Assembly (NCBI GenBank): GCA_937880065.1
Contig: CALFMA010000042.1
Span: forward strand, 1 to 10,840
Direction: 5' to 3'
From: an uncultured Ruminococcus sp.
GTDB taxonomy: Bacteria; Bacillota_A; Clostridia; Oscillospirales; Ruminococcaceae
Length of the DNA stretch: 10,840 nucleotides
Position 1 is the first letter of the stretch. Every line of letters begins with the position of its first letter. Position numbers and translations under genes: made by a program. Of this stretch, positions 1 through 6,555 are shown one piece after another. The notes beneath the pieces are model-generated. The model worked only from the letters and a program-made list of their open reading frames with translations, searched no databases and was not told the DNA's origin.

Positions 1-525
1 CTTATGCTTATCATATACGTCTTGAGCGATTATTCTTCCCTCTTCAGTTAGTTCAATATCGCCATATTTTTCTTTTAGCTCTAAAGGTTTCATTCCTGCT
101 TTGACCTCCAGAGGATTCAGCGCATCCAGTCCCATGTTGACAAGTTCGGGTACAAAGGGATTGATGTTGCCGCAGGTGCCGGTGAGGAAGACGCAGACGT
201 AATCATCGCCGTACTTTTCCTTGAATGAGTCAAGGGAATACTTAATCATAATATCCTGCGTTTGTGTAACAAGGGTATTATAAGTGCCGTTTGCTTTCAT
301 TTCATCCAGATATGCAGAAGGAGTTGTCAGATTAACAACAGTATCGGCATCGCTGCTGAAAAAAGCGTCAAAATAGTCCGAAAATGCCTGTATAGGTTCA
401 TCTGAAGCTGAGTAAGAGCTTTTTTCGGATGTATTTTTATCGCTGTCGGAATTGTTATTGCAGCTGCAAAGACTGATTGAAAATACAGCGGCAATGGCAA
501 TAAGATTTATAATCGTTTTTTTCAT
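1..525 (-). CDS. Mosaic lipoprotein ORF, C-terminus beyond the left edge
   Basis: I translated 175 codons with no stop before the window edge. The start is ATG at 523-525 behind AAAGGAG (531-537, 5-nt spacing), 23 nt after the radA stop, so it is probably co-transcribed with radA. Residues 1-23 are a lipoprotein signal peptide (MKK, hydrophobic core, then L-C-S-C), followed by a Ser/Asn/Asp-rich linker and an acidic segment resembling small secreted clostridial lipoproteins. From about base 205 downward the character changes. CGNINPF, then GLDALNPLEVKAGM, then LKEKYGD look like the C-terminal half of a uroporphyrinogen-decarboxylase-family protein. The last ~20 residues (DIELTEEGRIIAQDVYDKHK) look like a DtxR/MntR metalloregulator. 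No natural protein known to me has this order. Only the N-terminal lipoprotein part (roughly 205-525) is assigned with any confidence; the rest may be an assembly chimera. Family matches are by eye. Confidence 0.6.
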   Translation of the reverse strand, partial: MKKTIINLIAIAAVFSISLCSCNNNSDSDKNTSEKSSYSASDEPIQAFSDYFDAFFSSDADTVVNLTTPSAYLDEMKANGTYNTLVTQTQDIMIKYSLDSFKEKYGDDYVCVFLTGTCGNINPFVPELVNMGLDALNPLEVKAGMKPLELKEKYGDIELTEEGRIIAQDVYDKHK

Positions 526-548
526 AAATTCTCCTTTAGTGATACGCT

Positions 549-1907
549 TTAAATGGCTGCGAAAGCCTGTTTCAGCGTTGATACAGGGATTATTTCAATA
601 TCATAATCCTTTTGGTTTATCTGTGAAGCGTTATGCTTCGGTATAATAACCTTTGTAAATCCCATTCTTTCAGCTTCACGAATTCTGTGAGGAACGTGGG
701 AAACGGAGCGTATTTCTCCGCCAAGACCGATTTCTCCGAAAGAAATTACTTTTTCGTCAATGGGTTTATCCATAATTCCCGAATAAAGTGCCATAGCTAC
801 GGGTAAGTCGGCAGCAGGCTCGTCAAGACGAAATCCTCCGACGATATTGAGATAAATATCAAGGCTTCCCATAAAAATTCCTAACCGCTTTTCAAGAACG
901 GCAACAATTATGCTTAGACGGTTGAAGTCAAAGCCTGTGGTCATTCTTCTCGGTGCGGAATAGCTTGTCTTAGCGGCAAGTGCCTGAACTTCCGCAAGAA
1001 TAGGGCGGCTGCCCTCCATTACACAGGCAACGCAAGTACCCGAAACATTGACAGGTCTGCCCGAAAGAAGCATCTGTGAGGGGTTTTCCACCTCAGCAAG
1101 ACCTTTGTCCAGCATTTCAAATACACCGATTTCATTTGTCGAACCGAAACGGTTTTTCACCGCACGGAGCAGGCGGTAACTCTGATGACGCTCGCCCTCA
1201 AAATAAAGAACAGCATCTACAATATGCTCCATAACCTTCGGGCCTGCAATTGCACCGTCTTTGTTGACGTGACCTACGATAATTATGGGAATTTCCTGTT
1301 TTTTTGCGGTATGCATAAAGAGATTTGAACATTCACGAACCTGTGTAAGACTTCCCGGACTTGATGAAATGCGTCCTATACTCATAGTCTGCACGGAGTC
1401 GATAATGGCGATATCGGGGGAGCTTGAAGCAATTGTTTCCGCAACAGCTTCCGCATCTGTAGCTGTTAAAATGTACAGATTTTCCGAATCAACACCAAGA
1501 CGGCTTGCACGGAGTTTCAACTGACGTGCGGATTCCTCTCCCGACACATAGAGTACCGAGTGATTTTCGCCGAGAAACTGGCAAATCTGCAAAAGCAGGG
1601 TACTTTTTCCGATACCCGGCTCACCGCCTAAAAGTACAAGTGAACCTTTTACAAGACCTCCGCCAAGAACTCTGTCAAGTTCGCCTATTCCAGTATTATA
1701 GCGGACATCGCTGTCTTCGCCTATATCCGCAAGTTCCATAATGCTGTCGGATAAATCGGGGACGGTATATGATGAGTTACCCTTTACAGTTTCAATTAAT
1801 TCTTCTTCAAGGGTATTCCACGAACCGCAGGAGGGACAGCGGCCGTTCCATTTGGAGCTTTCGCTGCCGCATTTACTGCATATATAAACAACACGTGATT
1901 TAGCCAT
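549..1907 (-). CDS. radA: DNA repair protein RadA (Sms), ATP-dependent branch-migration helicase
   Basis: This 452-aa protein is full length for the family (B. subtilis RadA is about 458 aa). RadA is a cytoplasmic RecA-like ATPase that processes recombination intermediates and drives branch migration of D-loops alongside RecA. The N-terminal zinc finger has C10, C13, C24 and C27. Walker A GGEPGIGKST is at 94-103 and a Walker B-like IAIIDS at 166-171. The RadA-specific KNRFG motif is at 251-255. The C-terminal third is the Lon-protease-like domain that is proteolytically inactive in this family. The start ATG is 1 nt after the stop of the upstream lipoprotein gene with no strong Shine-Dalgarno, so translation is probably coupled. 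radA often lies near clpC or disA in Firmicutes; here it sits between two lipoprotein genes. No missing motif was seen. Confidence 0.97.
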   Translation of the reverse strand: MAKSRVVYICSKCGSESSKWNGRCPSCGSWNTLEEELIETVKGNSSYTVPDLSDSIMELADIGEDSDVRYNTGIGELDRVLGGGLVKGSLVLLGGEPGIGKSTLLLQICQFLGENHSVLYVSGEESARQLKLRASRLGVDSENLYILTATDAEAVAETIASSSPDIAIIDSVQTMSIGRISSSPGSLTQVRECSNLFMHTAKKQEIPIIIVGHVNKDGAIAGPKVMEHIVDAVLYFEGERHQSYRLLRAVKNRFGSTNEIGVFEMLDKGLAEVENPSQMLLSGRPVNVSGTCVACVMEGSRPILAEVQALAAKTSYSAPRRMTTGFDFNRLSIIVAVLEKRLGIFMGSLDIYLNIVGGFRLDEPAADLPVAMALYSGIMDKPIDEKVISFGEIGLGGEIRSVSHVPHRIREAERMGFTKVIIPKHNASQINQKDYDIEIIPVSTLKQAFAAI

Positions 1908-1908
1908 A

Positions 1909-2952
1909 TCAGTCTAATACTGCGGAAATTCCGCTTTCGCTGAGAGGATATTTTCTTCCTGTTATGATAGTACTGTCGGATTCTGTGTATTCGTTTGCCT
2001 TGAATTCGGTATTGGCAATGCTCCAGTATTTTTTATCGGAGAAGAATACAAGGTTTTCGACGTCAAAGCCAAAAGTGCCGTTTATGCCGTATTCTCCCTC
2101 CATTTCCACAAGCTGACCTGCTGAGAAGTAGTACACCTTGCAGGTGGATTCGGGAGCTGTATTTGATGAAATAATGAGTTCGGGTACGTTATCGCCGTTG
2201 AGGTCGCAGAAATCAAAAGCACCGTTTCTTCCTTCCGCTGTGTCAAGGGCTGATTCTGCCGTAAGCTTATCCTTGAAGAGCTTTTTCTGATTAGATGTTA
2301 AAGTTTTTGCCCAGTTTTCGGAAATATAAATTCCGTAATTTACTGCCTTATCGCCCATTGTAAAGCGTCTGCCGATTTCGGTTGTATTGAGGGCGGAATA
2401 TGGCTCTAAAGCCTTTTCGTAATCGCTCAATGAAAGATTTTCGCCGTTTACTTCGTGGTAAATAGCAGCACCCATTGAAGCAGAAGCTGAATTGTCGCTG
2501 TATGTCATAACAGTTTTCAGCGGACCGCTTGTAAGGGAATAGATTTTTCCCAGAACCATACCGCTTCCCACATATTCATCTTTGATTACCTTAGTATCGG
2601 GGCAGAATGAGAATGTGCCGTTATTGCCGAATTCGCCCAATTCGGAAATAACCTCGCCCTCAAGGGTGTATATAAGACACTTTGTAGTTGCATCTCCATT
2701 TGGGGAAATAATAAGCTCAGGTGAGCCGTCATCTGTCAGGTCATATAAATCAAAGCAGGAGTTATCGGAGTAAGTGTCCGAACTCTTGAATTCCTTGATT
2801 TTGGCTTCATATGGAGCCTGCCAGCTATAAGTAATGCTGTCGGGAGTGACGTTCTTTTCGGGTTCAGATGTGGAAGAAGATACCTTATCTGAACAAGCTG
2901 TTAATGAAGCCGCAGCGGCTGTAACTAAAAATAATCTGTAAAATCTTTTCAA
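1909..2952 (-). CDS. Lipoprotein with two FG-GAP/VCBS-like calcium-loop repeats
   Basis: The 347-aa product has a lipoprotein signal peptide ending in L-T-A-C with the lipidated Cys at 20, then a Ser/Glu-rich linker, so it should be anchored on the outer face of the membrane. The mature part is an internal duplication. Residues ~68-120 contain FDLYDLTDDGSPELIIS and then GEFGNNGTFSF. Residues ~247-297 contain FDFCDLNGDNVPELIIS and then GEYGINGTFGF. The DxxxDGxPEL and DxNGDxxPEL loops resemble calcium-binding loops of FG-GAP/VCBS beta-propeller blades; a role in ligand or surface binding is inference. The start codon is TTG (2950-2952), supported by GGAGGG 7 nt upstream and by the signal peptide beginning exactly there. 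It is the first gene of the minus-strand operon leading into radA and has a clear promoter at 3015-3044. I do not recognise a named family. Confidence 0.85.
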   Translation of the reverse strand: MKRFYRLFLVTAAAASLTACSDKVSSSTSEPEKNVTPDSITYSWQAPYEAKIKEFKSSDTYSDNSCFDLYDLTDDGSPELIISPNGDATTKCLIYTLEGEVISELGEFGNNGTFSFCPDTKVIKDEYVGSGMVLGKIYSLTSGPLKTVMTYSDNSASASMGAAIYHEVNGENLSLSDYEKALEPYSALNTTEIGRRFTMGDKAVNYGIYISENWAKTLTSNQKKLFKDKLTAESALDTAEGRNGAFDFCDLNGDNVPELIISSNTAPESTCKVYYFSAGQLVEMEGEYGINGTFGFDVENLVFFSDKKYWSIANTEFKANEYTESDSTIITGRKYPLSESGISAVLD

Positions 2953-3014
2953 TGTTAATCCCTCCGTGGTTTATTTGATACATTTTGATGTTTTTATATA
3001 ATATGTCACTTTAT

Positions 3015-3044
3015 ATTGTACCATATAATTATATGAAGTGTCAA
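3015..3044 (-). promoter_or_regulatory. Sigma-A-type promoter of the lipoprotein-radA operon
   Basis: On the minus strand, TTGACA (3039-3044) is followed by an 18-nt spacer and TACAAT (3015-3020), with a TGg extended -10 just upstream of the hexamer. Predicted initiation is near 3008, giving an untranslated leader of about 55 nt before the TTG start at 2952. Confidence 0.8.
3022..3035. repeat. 14-bp perfect palindrome in the promoter spacer
   Basis: CATATAATTATATG reads the same on both strands and lies wholly between the -35 and -10 hexamers of the minus-strand promoter. This is a position where a dimeric repressor or a MerR-type activator could act. It is AT-only apart from its ends, so chance is a real alternative. 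Confidence 0.35.
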
Positions 3045-3141
3045 GACAGCGTTTTGTAAGTAAATGGGCTGTCAATAAATGTTTTTTTTGTTCTAATTTC
3101 AGAGGATTTCACATACATTTCACAAGGGGAGCGTGAGAGTT

Positions 3142-3441
3142 ATGATTGAAGCTGAAAATATGGAAATTGCGGAAAATCTTCCCGATGAGGATAATGCGGA
3201 ATTACTTGTACATGAGGAAGAAATCTGCCGTAAAAAAGGAAAGGCGGAGGATATTCCCGCATTTCAGGGAATTATTTGCCTTTTGCTTGCTTTGGCATTG
3301 ATATTGCTGAATTTACGTCTGCCGCAAATGGCAGAGGAATTTTACCTGCTCATAAAAAGCTATTCTTCTTCGGAGCAGGAACTTTTTGAAAATCCAATCT
3401 ATGCTATAACGGAGTTTGCAGAGGGATTATGCCGAAAATAA
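3142..3441 (+). CDS. Small single-pass membrane protein paired with the M50 protease (SpoIVFA-like position)
   Basis: The product is 99 aa. The ATG at 3142 is preferred over an in-frame GTG at 3133 because GGGGAG (3126-3131) is 10 nt before the ATG but only 1 nt before the GTG. Residues 1-40 are acidic and hydrophilic with no signal peptide. Residues 41-58 form one transmembrane helix, and 59-99 are a short tail ending EGLCRK. Its last 13 nt overlap the M50 protease gene, so the two are translationally coupled. In endospore formers SpoIVFB is encoded just after SpoIVFA, a single-pass membrane partner with an external LytM domain that holds the protease in check. This protein matches that position and topology but is far too short to carry a LytM domain. 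Assignment as a reduced SpoIVFA is inference from context; sequence identity alone does not show it. Confidence 0.75.
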   Translation: MIEAENMEIAENLPDEDNAELLVHEEEICRKKGKAEDIPAFQGIICLLLALALILLNLRLPQMAEEFYLLIKSYSSSEQELFENPIYAITEFAEGLCRK

Positions 3442-3953
3442 AAGTAAAATTTTCATTTCTTCTTTTTAATGCCCTGATATTCATTTTCAGGGAAAGCAGC
3501 CTGATTATCGGCTTTTATGCCGCCTGTATCCTCCACGAGGCAGGTCATATTGCGGCGGTATATTTCACAGGCGGCTGTGTGAAGTCCATAGAATTCAGCT
3601 GGACGGGAATTAAAATGACTGCATCTGCATCAAGTTCAGCCAAATCGGCAATTTTAGTTCAGCTGTGCGGCCCTCTTGCAAATTTAGCTGCATTTTTTCT
3701 GTTGGCAGCGTTTGGGCGGAATGGCTATTTTGCCGTATTTTGTCTTGCTGAGGGGATACTTAATCTTTTGCCGTACAAATTTCTTGACGGCGGAGCTATC
3801 CTTGATATTTTAGCTAATTTATCAATTGAACAGCGAAAGTTTCGCATAATCAACGGAGTTTTAAAGGGCATAATATCAGTATTTATTGTTATTTTACTTG
3901 TTTTTTACCCCGATAAATTAAAGAATATCGCATTAACTCTGTTAATTAATTAG
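3429..3953 (+). CDS. SpoIVFB-like M50 intramembrane metalloprotease
   Basis: This 174-aa polytopic membrane protein has the zinc-protease HEAGH motif at 36-40 (ligands H36 and H40, catalytic E37). It also has CGPLANL at 80-86 and the third-ligand motif NLLPYKFLDGG at 112-122 with D120, the order of M50 site-2-type proteases. Members of the SpoIVFB branch cleave membrane-proximal substrates such as pro-sigma-K in the mother cell during sporulation. It is shorter than B. subtilis SpoIVFB and ends after the last helix, so there is no C-terminal CBS domain. The start ATG (3429) lies inside the end of the preceding small membrane protein, with AGAGGG a few nt upstream. A sporulation role is supported by the family and by sigG in the same window. 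The substrate is unknown, and another M50 role is possible. Confidence 0.88.
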   Translation: MPKIKVKFSFLLFNALIFIFRESSLIIGFYAACILHEAGHIAAVYFTGGCVKSIEFSWTGIKMTASASSSAKSAILVQLCGPLANLAAFFLLAAFGRNGYFAVFCLAEGILNLLPYKFLDGGAILDILANLSIEQRKFRIINGVLKGIISVFIVILLVFYPDKLKNIALTLLIN

Positions 3954-3983
3954 TCTTTTAAGTGTAAAATTTGCCATAAGTTA

Positions 3984-4012
3984 TTGACAATTCTGTGAAA
4001 ATATGCTACAAT
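3984..4012 (+). promoter_or_regulatory. Near-consensus sigma-A promoter for the c-di-GMP gene
   Basis: TTGACA (3984-3989), exactly 17 nt, then TACAAT (4007-4012) with a TGc extended -10 immediately upstream. Predicted initiation is near 4019, leaving about 140 nt of leader before the 7TM ORF at 4163. That leader contains a 42-codon open frame. I saw no recognisable riboswitch or strong terminator in it. Confidence 0.85.
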
Positions 4013-4027
4013 AAGTTTAGAGAAGTT

Positions 4028-4156
4028 ATGTATTGCTACTCATATGTTGGCGGTTATTCCACTAACTGTGAATTTGTGCAGTACATATTGGATTATAAAA
4101 ATATGCCTTTGCTGAAAAGCTTTGGTGTAACCTCGTTTTTCTTTATTTTAGGATGA
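4028..4156 (+). CDS. Possible 42-aa leader peptide
   Basis: ATG at 4028 opens 42 codons starting MYCYSYVGG and ending with TGA at 4154-4156, 6 nt before the start of the 7TM gene. It begins about 10 nt after the predicted transcript start, so it would be the first frame on the mRNA. The Shine-Dalgarno candidate is weak (AGAGAAG, too close to the ATG). The peptide has a hydrophobic, Phe-rich end. It could couple translation to the downstream gene or be a chance frame. Confidence 0.3.
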   Translation: MYCYSYVGGYSTNCEFVQYILDYKNMPLLKSFGVTSFFFILG

Positions 4157-4162
4157 TGTTTA

Positions 4163-4984
4163 ATGATTTGGTTAATGATTAGCTTACTGTTGACAGGTAC
4201 TGTTATTCTTACAGTATGCGTTGTCTATTGCGTTGTCAAGCTAAAAAGTAATCCTCTGGAAACCTATGTAAGGCGGCTGTTATCCTGTGCTGTTGGCGTT
4301 ACATTGTTCAATGTATCGGCGATGCTTATTCCCGTTGAAAAAATCTCGCTGATTTTATTTACGGTTTATAATATCTTTGAAACGCTGACGCTGATGACGC
4401 TTGTTTCCTTTACAAGGCATTACATTGGAAAATCCGACGGATTGGGAGTTCTGCGAATTCCGATTTTCATTGCTTCCGGTATTGATGCGGCTATGCTTCT
4501 GCTGAATCCTTTCTTGAAATTCCTTTTCTCCGTCGAATCTATTGCTGATGATTTCGGTAATAAATTATATCGCACCTATGATTATAGTGTTATCTATACA
4601 TATCATACGGTGCTGGTTGTATTTATGGCTTGTCTTGTTCTGGCTATGCTGCTTCAGAAAATGGTGATTTCACCACGAGCCTACGTCATAAAATACAGTT
4701 CTATGTTTGTTTCAATCTGCGGTCTTGGAGTATTCAGCTTTTTCCACCTGTACCTTGATTTGCAGTTTGACTATTCAATTGCACTCTATGCAGTTGAGGG
4801 ATTTCTGATTTTCTATTTCTCTCTCATTTATGTGCCGAGAGGACTTATGGACAGGCTGATGTTTTTCACCGTAGCCAATATGAAGGACGGTATCATCTGC
4901 GTTGATATTGACGGAAATGTTGTCGCAAATTTTAAGGCTCCGCTTTCTGTGTCGCAGGGCGAACGTGGATTTCTGTGCAGCTGA
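4163..4984 (+). CDS. N-terminal 7TM sensor and PAS start of a frameshifted GGDEF-EAL protein
   Basis: The open frame is 273 codons. Seven hydrophobic helices can be placed at about 4-25, 38-57, 62-84, 97-121, 147-168, 179-199 and 205-225. This is the layout of the 7TM sensory module found before histidine kinases and GGDEF proteins. It is followed by FFTVANMKDGIICVDIDGNVV (233-254), a typical beginning of a PAS domain. The frame stops soon after, while the logical continuation of the protein is open in the +1 frame. The start ATG at 4163 has AGGA 9 nt upstream, and the promoter is at 3984-4012. Together with the following frame this was very probably one membrane-bound c-di-GMP enzyme of about 775 aa. 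As read here, the product would be a truncated membrane protein without output domains, unless the shift is a sequencing error or is bypassed. Confidence 0.8.
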   Translation: MIWLMISLLLTGTVILTVCVVYCVVKLKSNPLETYVRRLLSCAVGVTLFNVSAMLIPVEKISLILFTVYNIFETLTLMTLVSFTRHYIGKSDGLGVLRIPIFIASGIDAAMLLLNPFLKFLFSVESIADDFGNKLYRTYDYSVIYTYHTVLVVFMACLVLAMLLQKMVISPRAYVIKYSSMFVSICGLGVFSFFHLYLDLQFDYSIALYAVEGFLIFYFSLIYVPRGLMDRLMFFTVANMKDGIICVDIDGNVVANFKAPLSVSQGERGFLCS

Positions 4985-6488
4985 CGAGTCTATAAAAACT
5001 CTTGAGGAACAGCTCAGAGTCTGGAAACAGGATGAGATAAAGGATGAAACCTCAATTCATATCTGGGAAACTACACGCAGAATAGGCAAGGAAAAGCATT
5101 ATTTCACTATAGAATACCGCAGTATTTACGACAGTATAATGAAAAGTCTTGGCTTTTTCTTCCTTATCCATGATAAAACTGAGGAATTTATCAAGTACGA
5201 AAATGAGAAATACCGTGCTACTCACGATCAGCTTACAGGGCTTTATAATAAGGAATATTTTTATGAAGTCGTTGAAAATATGCTTTTGGAAAATAAGAAT
5301 GAGGACTACAATATTATTGTCACTGATGTGAAGAATTTCAAAATTGTCAATGACGTTTTCGGAGTAAGCGAAGGCGATGAACTGCTTAAAAAAATTGCCG
5401 ATATTACGAGAAAATTCGGAGGCAGCTATTGCGTTTACGCACGACTTACAGGTGACAGATTTGCATTGTGTATTCCAAGAAGCCGATATTCCGAGGAAGC
5501 GCTCCTTGCGTGTTACTCATCGGCTGACGCATTTATTGAAAATTCTTCTTTCAAAACCCATATACATATCGGAGTTTATCGTGTAACCGACAGAAACCTC
5601 AAAGTTTCGGTTATGTGTGACCATGCAATGCTGGCAATCCGTACAATTAAGGACAGTTTCAGAAGTCGTGTGGCTTATTACAAAACTGAACTTCGTGAGA
5701 GCTTTATCGGCGATCACCGTATTATAAGTGAGTTTGAAACTGCCATAAATAACCAGCATTTTCTCCCGTATATTCAGCCGCAGATTTCAGCAAACGGCTG
5801 TATCAGAGGTGGAGAGGTGCTTGTACGCTGGATTCATCCCGTTGACGGAATGATTCGTCCCGATAAGTTCATCAAAATTCTTGAACAGACAGGTCTTATA
5901 AGCCGTCTTGACCGCTATATGTGGGAAGCTGCCTGTGCTCAATTGAAAAAATGGGACGATATGGGCTATAAAAAGAGTTATCTTTCCGTAAATATATCGC
6001 AAAAGGATTTTTATCTCCTTGACGTGTACAATGTCATTACTTCCCTTATTTACAAGTATGGCATTGATCCTTCAAGACTTCATCTTGAAGTGACGGAAAG
6101 TGCGATTATGGACGATCCCGCAACTCACCTCCAGCTTATTGCAAGACTGCGGAAACGTGGATTTATCGTGGAAATTGACGACTTTGGAAGCGGCTATTCT
6201 TCTTTGAATATGCTGAAAGACATGGATGCTGATGTGCTTAAAATTGATATGGGATTTTTGCAGAATACATCAAATCCCGCAAAGAGTACAACTATTCTTA
6301 AAATGATAATTGCCCTTGCAAAATCTCTGGATATGCAGATTATAACCGAGGGCGTGGAAAAACTTGAACAGGTTGAATTTCTCAGCAGATTCGGCTGTGA
6401 TATTTTTCAGGGCTTTTACTTTGCAAAGCCTATGCCTGTTGAAGATTTTGAAACTCAATATCTCAACAAGAGATTTCGTATGAAGTAG
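4902..6488 (+). CDS. C-terminal degenerate GGDEF + EAL c-di-GMP phosphodiesterase part of the frameshifted gene
   Basis: The open frame is 528 codons and begins at a TTG with no convincing ribosome binding site. Sensible homology starts only at about residue 24, so it is the downstream part of the 7TM gene rather than a separate gene. Residues ~24-100 are PAS-like. Residues ~105-260 are a GGDEF domain: THDQLTGLYNKEYF at 107-120 is normal, but the active-site motif reads LTGDRF (182-187) instead of GGDEF, so cyclase activity is unlikely. Residues ~275-518 are an EAL domain with all expected metal and catalytic residues: E305 (EVL), N364, E396, D426-D427, K447, E483 and Q503. The predicted activity is hydrolysis of c-di-GMP to pGpG on the cytoplasmic side of the membrane. 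The degenerate GGDEF may serve as a GTP-sensing regulatory domain, as seen in other proteins. A strong terminator follows the stop. Confidence 0.9.
   Translation: MILTEMLSQILRLRFLCRRANVDFCAADESIKTLEEQLRVWKQDEIKDETSIHIWETTRRIGKEKHYFTIEYRSIYDSIMKSLGFFFLIHDKTEEFIKYENEKYRATHDQLTGLYNKEYFYEVVENMLLENKNEDYNIIVTDVKNFKIVNDVFGVSEGDELLKKIADITRKFGGSYCVYARLTGDRFALCIPRSRYSEEALLACYSSADAFIENSSFKTHIHIGVYRVTDRNLKVSVMCDHAMLAIRTIKDSFRSRVAYYKTELRESFIGDHRIISEFETAINNQHFLPYIQPQISANGCIRGGEVLVRWIHPVDGMIRPDKFIKILEQTGLISRLDRYMWEAACAQLKKWDDMGYKKSYLSVNISQKDFYLLDVYNVITSLIYKYGIDPSRLHLEVTESAIMDDPATHLQLIARLRKRGFIVEIDDFGSGYSSLNMLKDMDADVLKIDMGFLQNTSNPAKSTTILKMIIALAKSLDMQIITEGVEKLEQVEFLSRFGCDIFQGFYFAKPMPVEDFETQYLNKRFRMK
4926..4985 (+). 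other. Frameshift zone joining the 7TM and GGDEF-EAL frames
   Basis: Upstream of this stretch the protein is coherent in the frame of the 7TM ORF (through VDIDGNVV). Downstream it is coherent in the +1 frame (from about CAADESIKTLEEQL). The first frame ends at the TGA at 4982-4984. One net extra base, or two missing, would explain it. No classic slippery heptamer is present, so programmed frameshifting is not supported. A mutation or a sequencing/assembly error is more likely. Confidence 0.75.
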
Positions 6489-6501
6489 CACTAATACCAA
6501 T

Positions 6502-6533
6502 AAAATACCGCACAGTCAATGTGCGGTATTTTT
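6502..6533 (+). terminator. Rho-independent terminator after the GGDEF-EAL gene
   Basis: A 13-bp perfect stem pairs AAAATACCGCACA (6502-6514) with TGTGCGGTATTTT (6520-6532). It closes a 5-nt loop GTCAA and runs into a short T-run. It lies 13 nt after the stop codon and about 10 nt before the ribosome binding site of the next gene. Confidence 0.9.
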
Positions 6534-6555
6534 GTGAACTCAAGAGGTGAAAAAA

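Noticed and set aside
3112..3119. CATACATT resembling a sigma-E -10 element upstream of the SpoIVFA/FB-like pair
   Set aside because: The -35 region (around TCTAATT) is a poor match, and initiation would fall on the ribosome binding site at 3124-3131. Not strong enough to list as a promoter.
4085..4150. Short inverted repeats in the leader (GCTgaaaAGC, GGTgtaACC followed by T-rich sequence) as an attenuator
   Set aside because: Stems are only 3 bp, and the T-rich stretch is not adjacent to a stable hairpin.
4902..4975. The TTG at 4902 as a genuine start for an independent GGDEF-EAL gene
   Set aside because: No Shine-Dalgarno is suitably placed. The first ~23 residues look like out-of-frame sequence, and the upstream 7TM-PAS frame is the obvious missing N-terminus.
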